DNA from: an uncultured Beijerinckiaceae bacterium
Lineage (GTDB): Bacteria; Pseudomonadota; Alphaproteobacteria; Rhizobiales; Beijerinckiaceae
Assembly (NCBI GenBank): GCA_937873345.1
Contig: CALMRL010000263.1
Location: forward strand, 1 to 9,634
DNA length: 9,634 nt
Reading direction: 5' to 3'
Part shown: positions 7,071 to 9,634 of the stretch, one piece after another
Layout: each line of letters opens with the position of its first letter
Numbering within the stretch: the stretch's first letter is position 1
Made by a program: the position numbers and the translations under genes
The notes under the pieces: generated by a model
What the model was told of the DNA's origin: nothing
The model's input: only the letters and a program-made list of their open reading frames with translations
The model's database searches: none

Positions 7071-7612
7071 GCGCCGAGGCCCGCGCCGCGCGCATCGGGG
7101 TCGTCACGGCGTCGGACCGGGCCAGCGCCGGGGTCTATCGCGACGAGAGCGGCCCGGCGATCGAGGCGTGGCTCGGCCAGGCGCTCACGACGCCTTTCAC
7201 GATCCTGCGCCGGATCATCCCCGACGACCTCGAGACCGTGACGGACACGCTCCTCGACCTCATCGACGCCGAGCGTTGCGACCTCGTCCTCACCACCGGC
7301 GGCACCGGCCCCGGCCCGCGCGACCTCGTGCCGGAAGCGACGCTGGCGGTAGCCGAGCGCACCTATCCCGGCTTCGGAGAGCTGATGCGGGAGGCAAGTC
7401 TGCGCGACGTGCCGACCGCGATCCTGTCCCGGCAGATGGCGGCGCAGCGTGGCCGTTGCCTCGTCATCAACCTGCCCGGCAAGCCCGGTTCGATCGCGAC
7501 CTGCCTCGATGCGATCTTCGCCGCCGTGCCCTACTGCCTCGACCTGATCGGCGCCGCGAGGCTGGAGACCGAACCCGCCGTGATCGCCGCCTTTCGTCCG
7601 AAAGGCGCGTGA
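7067..7612 (+). CDS. mog: Molybdopterin adenylyltransferase Mog
   Basis: A 181-residue MogA-type enzyme that adenylylates molybdopterin with ATP, making the MPT-AMP intermediate used for molybdate insertion by MoeA. The MoCF fold is plain: beta-1 RIGVVTASDRASAGVYRDESG (9-29), PDD at 52-54, the signature TTGGTGPGPRDLVPEAT (76-92), where D86 matches the functionally essential Asp of E. coli MogA, then PGFGELMREASL, PTAILSRQ and INLPGKPGSI. These track E. coli MogA almost motif by motif, unlike the shorter MoaB. It is full length. The ATG at 7067 overlaps the DUF1330 stop, with GAGG 4 bases upstream. No other molybdenum-cofactor gene is in the window. The last codons form a perfect hairpin (7588-7607). 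Confidence 0.95.
   Translation: MSAEARAARIGVVTASDRASAGVYRDESGPAIEAWLGQALTTPFTILRRIIPDDLETVTDTLLDLIDAERCDLVLTTGGTGPGPRDLVPEATLAVAERTYPGFGELMREASLRDVPTAILSRQMAAQRGRCLVINLPGKPGSIATCLDAIFAAVPYCLDLIGAARLETEPAVIAAFRPKGA
7588..7607 (+). terminator. Perfect hairpin at the 3' end of mog, possible weak terminator
   Basis: CGCCTTTCG and CGAAAGGCG form a 9-bp perfect inverted repeat with a 2-base centre (TC), ending just before the TGA stop. No T-run follows, so it is not a standard intrinsic terminator. It could stabilise the 3' end of the upstream message or weakly attenuate read-through into the transglutaminase gene. It may also be a chance result of coding sequence. Confidence 0.3.
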
Positions 7613-7647
7613 TCGCGTCATGCCGAGCGAGGCGCCGGGCACGAAGG

Positions 7648-7676
7648 TTGCGTCACGCCGTCGAGCGACCTAGAAC
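7648..7676 (+). promoter_or_regulatory. Candidate promoter of the transglutaminase-DUF2126 gene
   Basis: TTGCGT (7648-7653) and TAGAAC (7671-7676) are spaced by 17 bp within the 108-bp gap between mog and the next gene. The -10 hexamer is identical to the one proposed before the pump genes. Transcription would start about 40 bases before the ATG at 7721. Match by eye only. Confidence 0.35.
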
Positions 7677-7720
7677 GCCCGCCTTCGAAGGGCCGGGCTC
7701 CTCCGCCCACTAATTGCCCG

Positions 7721-9634
7721 ATGAGCAGCGAGCCCTCCTTGGCCATATCCGCCGCGATCACGCATCTCACGCAGTACAGCTACGACCGGATGGTGGGCAT
7801 CGGTCCTCAGGTGATCCGCCTGCGTCCGGCGCCGCACTGCCGCACGCCGATCCGCTCCTATTCGCTGAAGGTCGAGCCGGCCGACCATTTCCTGAACTGG
7901 CAGCAGGACCCGCACGGCAACTGGCTGGCTCGCCTCGTCTTTCCGAATCGCGCCCGCGAGCTGACGATCACGGTCGACCTCGCCGTCGACCTCGACGTGC
8001 AGAACCCTTTCGACTTCTTCGTCGAAGACTACGCCACCAACTATCCTTTCCGCTACGAGTCCGAGCTTGCAAAGGAACTCGCGCCCTATCTCGAAACCGA
8101 GGCGGTCGGGCCGGCGATGCGGGATTTCCTCGCCGAGCTGCCGCGGGGAGGCGAGGGCTCCGGCCTGACCACCGCGGACTTCCTCGTCGACCTGAACAGC
8201 CGCCTCGCGGCTCGGATCAAGTACCTGATCCGCATGGAGCCCGGCGTGCAGGAGCCGGAGGAGACGCTGTCGCTGCGTTCAGGCTCGTGCCGAGACACCG
8301 CCTGGACGCTGGTGCAGGTGCTTCGAAACCTCGGGATCGCCGCGCGTTTCGTGTCCGGCTACCTCATCCAGCTCAAGGCCGATATCGATCCCGTCGAGGG
8401 GCCTCTCGGCACGCGCGTCGACTTCACGGACCTCCATGCCTGGGCGGAAGCCTACGTGCCGGGAGCCGGCTGGATCGGGCTCGACGCCACCTCCGGCCTG
8501 CTCTGCGCCGAGGGGCATATCCCTGTCTGCGCCACCCCGCACTACCGCTCGGCGGCGCCGATTACGGGGCTGGTCGACCATGCCGAGGTGACCTTCGCCT
8601 ACGACATGCAGGTGCGCCGCATCCGCGAGACGCCGCGCATTTCCGCGCCCTTCTCCGACGAGGCGTGGATCGAGCTGGACAGGCTCGGGGAACGCATCGA
8701 CGCCGAGCTGAACGCTGCGGACGTGCGCCTGACGATGGGCGGCGAGCCGACCTTCGTGTCGATCGACGACTACGAAGCGTCGGAGTGGAACTCGGCGGCG
8801 GTCGGCGAGACCAAGCAGGGCTTCGCCGACAGGCTCATCCGCAAATTGCGCAGCCGATTCGCGCCCGGCGGGATGCTGCACTACGGCCAGGGCAAGTGGT
8901 ATCCCGGCGAGACGCTGCCGCGCTGGGCCTACGCCCTGTACTGGCGCCGCGACGGCAAGCCGATCTGGACCGATCCGGACCTCATCGCCCCCGTTCCCCG
9001 CACCCTGACCGCCGAGCAGAAGGCTGCCTCGCCGATGGCGCCGGCCGAGCTGGAAGCGCTGCATGCCGGGGCGGCGGCCTTCACCGCCGGCATCGCGCGC
9101 AACCTTGGCATCGAGGCCGGCAATGTCGTGCCGGCCTTCGAGGACGCGGCGAGCTGGCTGCTGCGCGAGGGCAACCTGCCCGACAACGTGTCACCGCTCG
9201 ATCCCAGGATCGACGATGCGGAAGAGCGCAACCGGATGATCCGCACCTTCACCCGCGGTCTGTCCAAGCCGTCAGGATATGTCCTGCCGGTGCAGCGCTG
9301 GAACACCCGCGCGCAGCCCGACGGACGATGGTCGTCCGAGCGCTGGAAGCTCAGGCGCGGCCACCTCTTCCTGGTGCCTGGCGACTCGCCGGTCGGCTAC
9401 CGCCTGCCGCTGTCTTCGCTGCCGCACGTGCCGCCTGCATCCTATCCCTTCATCAACGACGCCGACCCGACGCGTGCCGTCGATCCGCTGCCCGATCCCG
9501 CGGCGCTGACGCCGCCGGCGGCCGCGGCTCTGCCCTACGAGCGCATGGCCGAGCCGCAGCGTCGGGGGCAGGAGCCGACGCCGGTGAAGGGCGAGATCGC
9601 GGTGCGCACCGCGCCCTCGATCTCGACCTTCACC
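7721..9634 (+). CDS. Transglutaminase-like / DUF2126 putative amidoligase fusion protein, 3' end beyond window
   Basis: The first 638 codons of a large protein (family members are about 1,100 residues); it stays open to the window edge. It starts with the bacterial transglutaminase N-terminal beta domain (about 8-105, with IGPQVIRLRPAPHCRTPI and NWQQDPHGNWLARLVFP). A transglutaminase/papain-like core follows with triad C190 (in SGSCRDTAW), H239 (LHAWAEAYVP) and D255 (GLDATSG), all intact. The DUF2126 region begins near residue 334 with DVRLTMGGEPTFVSIDD, continues through a GKWYPGETLPRWAYALYWR block, and reaches a Pro/Ala-rich stretch at about 590-625. DUF2126 (COG4196) is classed as a putative glutamine-synthetase-fold amidoligase, so the protein pairs a possible amide-bond-cutting or transferring domain with a possible ligase. 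No signal peptide is seen, so it is probably cytoplasmic. The ATG at 7721 lacks a good ribosome site but fits the family N terminus. Substrate unknown. Confidence 0.9.
   Translation, partial: MSSEPSLAISAAITHLTQYSYDRMVGIGPQVIRLRPAPHCRTPIRSYSLKVEPADHFLNWQQDPHGNWLARLVFPNRARELTITVDLAVDLDVQNPFDFFVEDYATNYPFRYESELAKELAPYLETEAVGPAMRDFLAELPRGGEGSGLTTADFLVDLNSRLAARIKYLIRMEPGVQEPEETLSLRSGSCRDTAWTLVQVLRNLGIAARFVSGYLIQLKADIDPVEGPLGTRVDFTDLHAWAEAYVPGAGWIGLDATSGLLCAEGHIPVCATPHYRSAAPITGLVDHAEVTFAYDMQVRRIRETPRISAPFSDEAWIELDRLGERIDAELNAADVRLTMGGEPTFVSIDDYEASEWNSAAVGETKQGFADRLIRKLRSRFAPGGMLHYGQGKWYPGETLPRWAYALYWRRDGKPIWTDPDLIAPVPRTLTAEQKAASPMAPAELEALHAGAAAFTAGIARNLGIEAGNVVPAFEDAASWLLREGNLPDNVSPLDPRIDDAEERNRMIRTFTRGLSKPSGYVLPVQRWNTRAQPDGRWSSERWKLRRGHLFLVPGDSPVGYRLPLSSLPHVPPASYPFINDADPTRAVDPLPDPAALTPPAAAALPYERMAEPQRRGQEPTPVKGEIAVRTAPSISTFT

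Noticed and set aside
8279..9064. Minus-strand open frame of 261 codons opposite the transglutaminase-DUF2126 gene
   Set aside because: The sense strand encodes conserved triad and DUF2126 motifs throughout; the antisense product shows no domain.
1..9634. Mobile elements, CRISPR repeats, tRNA or rRNA genes, attachment sites
   Set aside because: No transposase or integrase motifs, no regularly spaced repeats, no tRNA-like cloverleaf or rRNA sequence was noticed, and base composition looks even across the window.

Overview
The window is very GC-rich and gene-dense, with short or overlapping gene junctions and frequent GTG/TTG starts. The protein families and their wording point to an alphaproteobacterium, most likely of the Hyphomicrobiales (Rhizobiales); this placement is inference from protein style, not from a marker gene. 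I saw no tRNA, rRNA, insertion sequence, CRISPR array, integrase or attachment site, so it looks like ordinary chromosome. No stretch longer than about 150 bases lacks a gene.

Left part, minus strand (1-2668), read right to left: a TetR/AcrR-type repressor, then an RlmD/TrmA-family RNA m5U methyltransferase whose GTG start overlaps the repressor's stop codon (GTGA), then, after 45 bp, the N-terminal half of an FAD-linked D-2-hydroxyacid dehydrogenase that runs off the left edge.

Centre, plus strand (2812-5516): divergent from the repressor, a short control region precedes a two-gene efflux module, an EmrA/HlyD-type membrane fusion protein and a 14-helix DHA2 (EmrB/QacA) major facilitator, again joined by a GTGA overlap. 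The layout (TetR, shared promoter region, pump) is the classic self-contained drug-efflux arrangement. No outer-membrane channel gene is present.

Right part, plus strand (5568-7612): a classical short-chain dehydrogenase, a protein made of two fused DUF1330 domains, and the molybdopterin adenylyltransferase Mog, the last two joined by an ATGA overlap. After a 108 bp gap carrying a promoter candidate comes the first 638 codons of a large transglutaminase-DUF2126 (putative amidoligase) protein that runs off the right edge.

Nothing here is clearly a wholly undescribed system. The most interesting points are the transglutaminase-amidoligase protein (a poorly understood peptide-modifying system whose partners probably lie just beyond the window), the duplicated DUF1330 protein coupled to mog, and the placing of an RNA methyltransferase under a pump-type TetR regulator.
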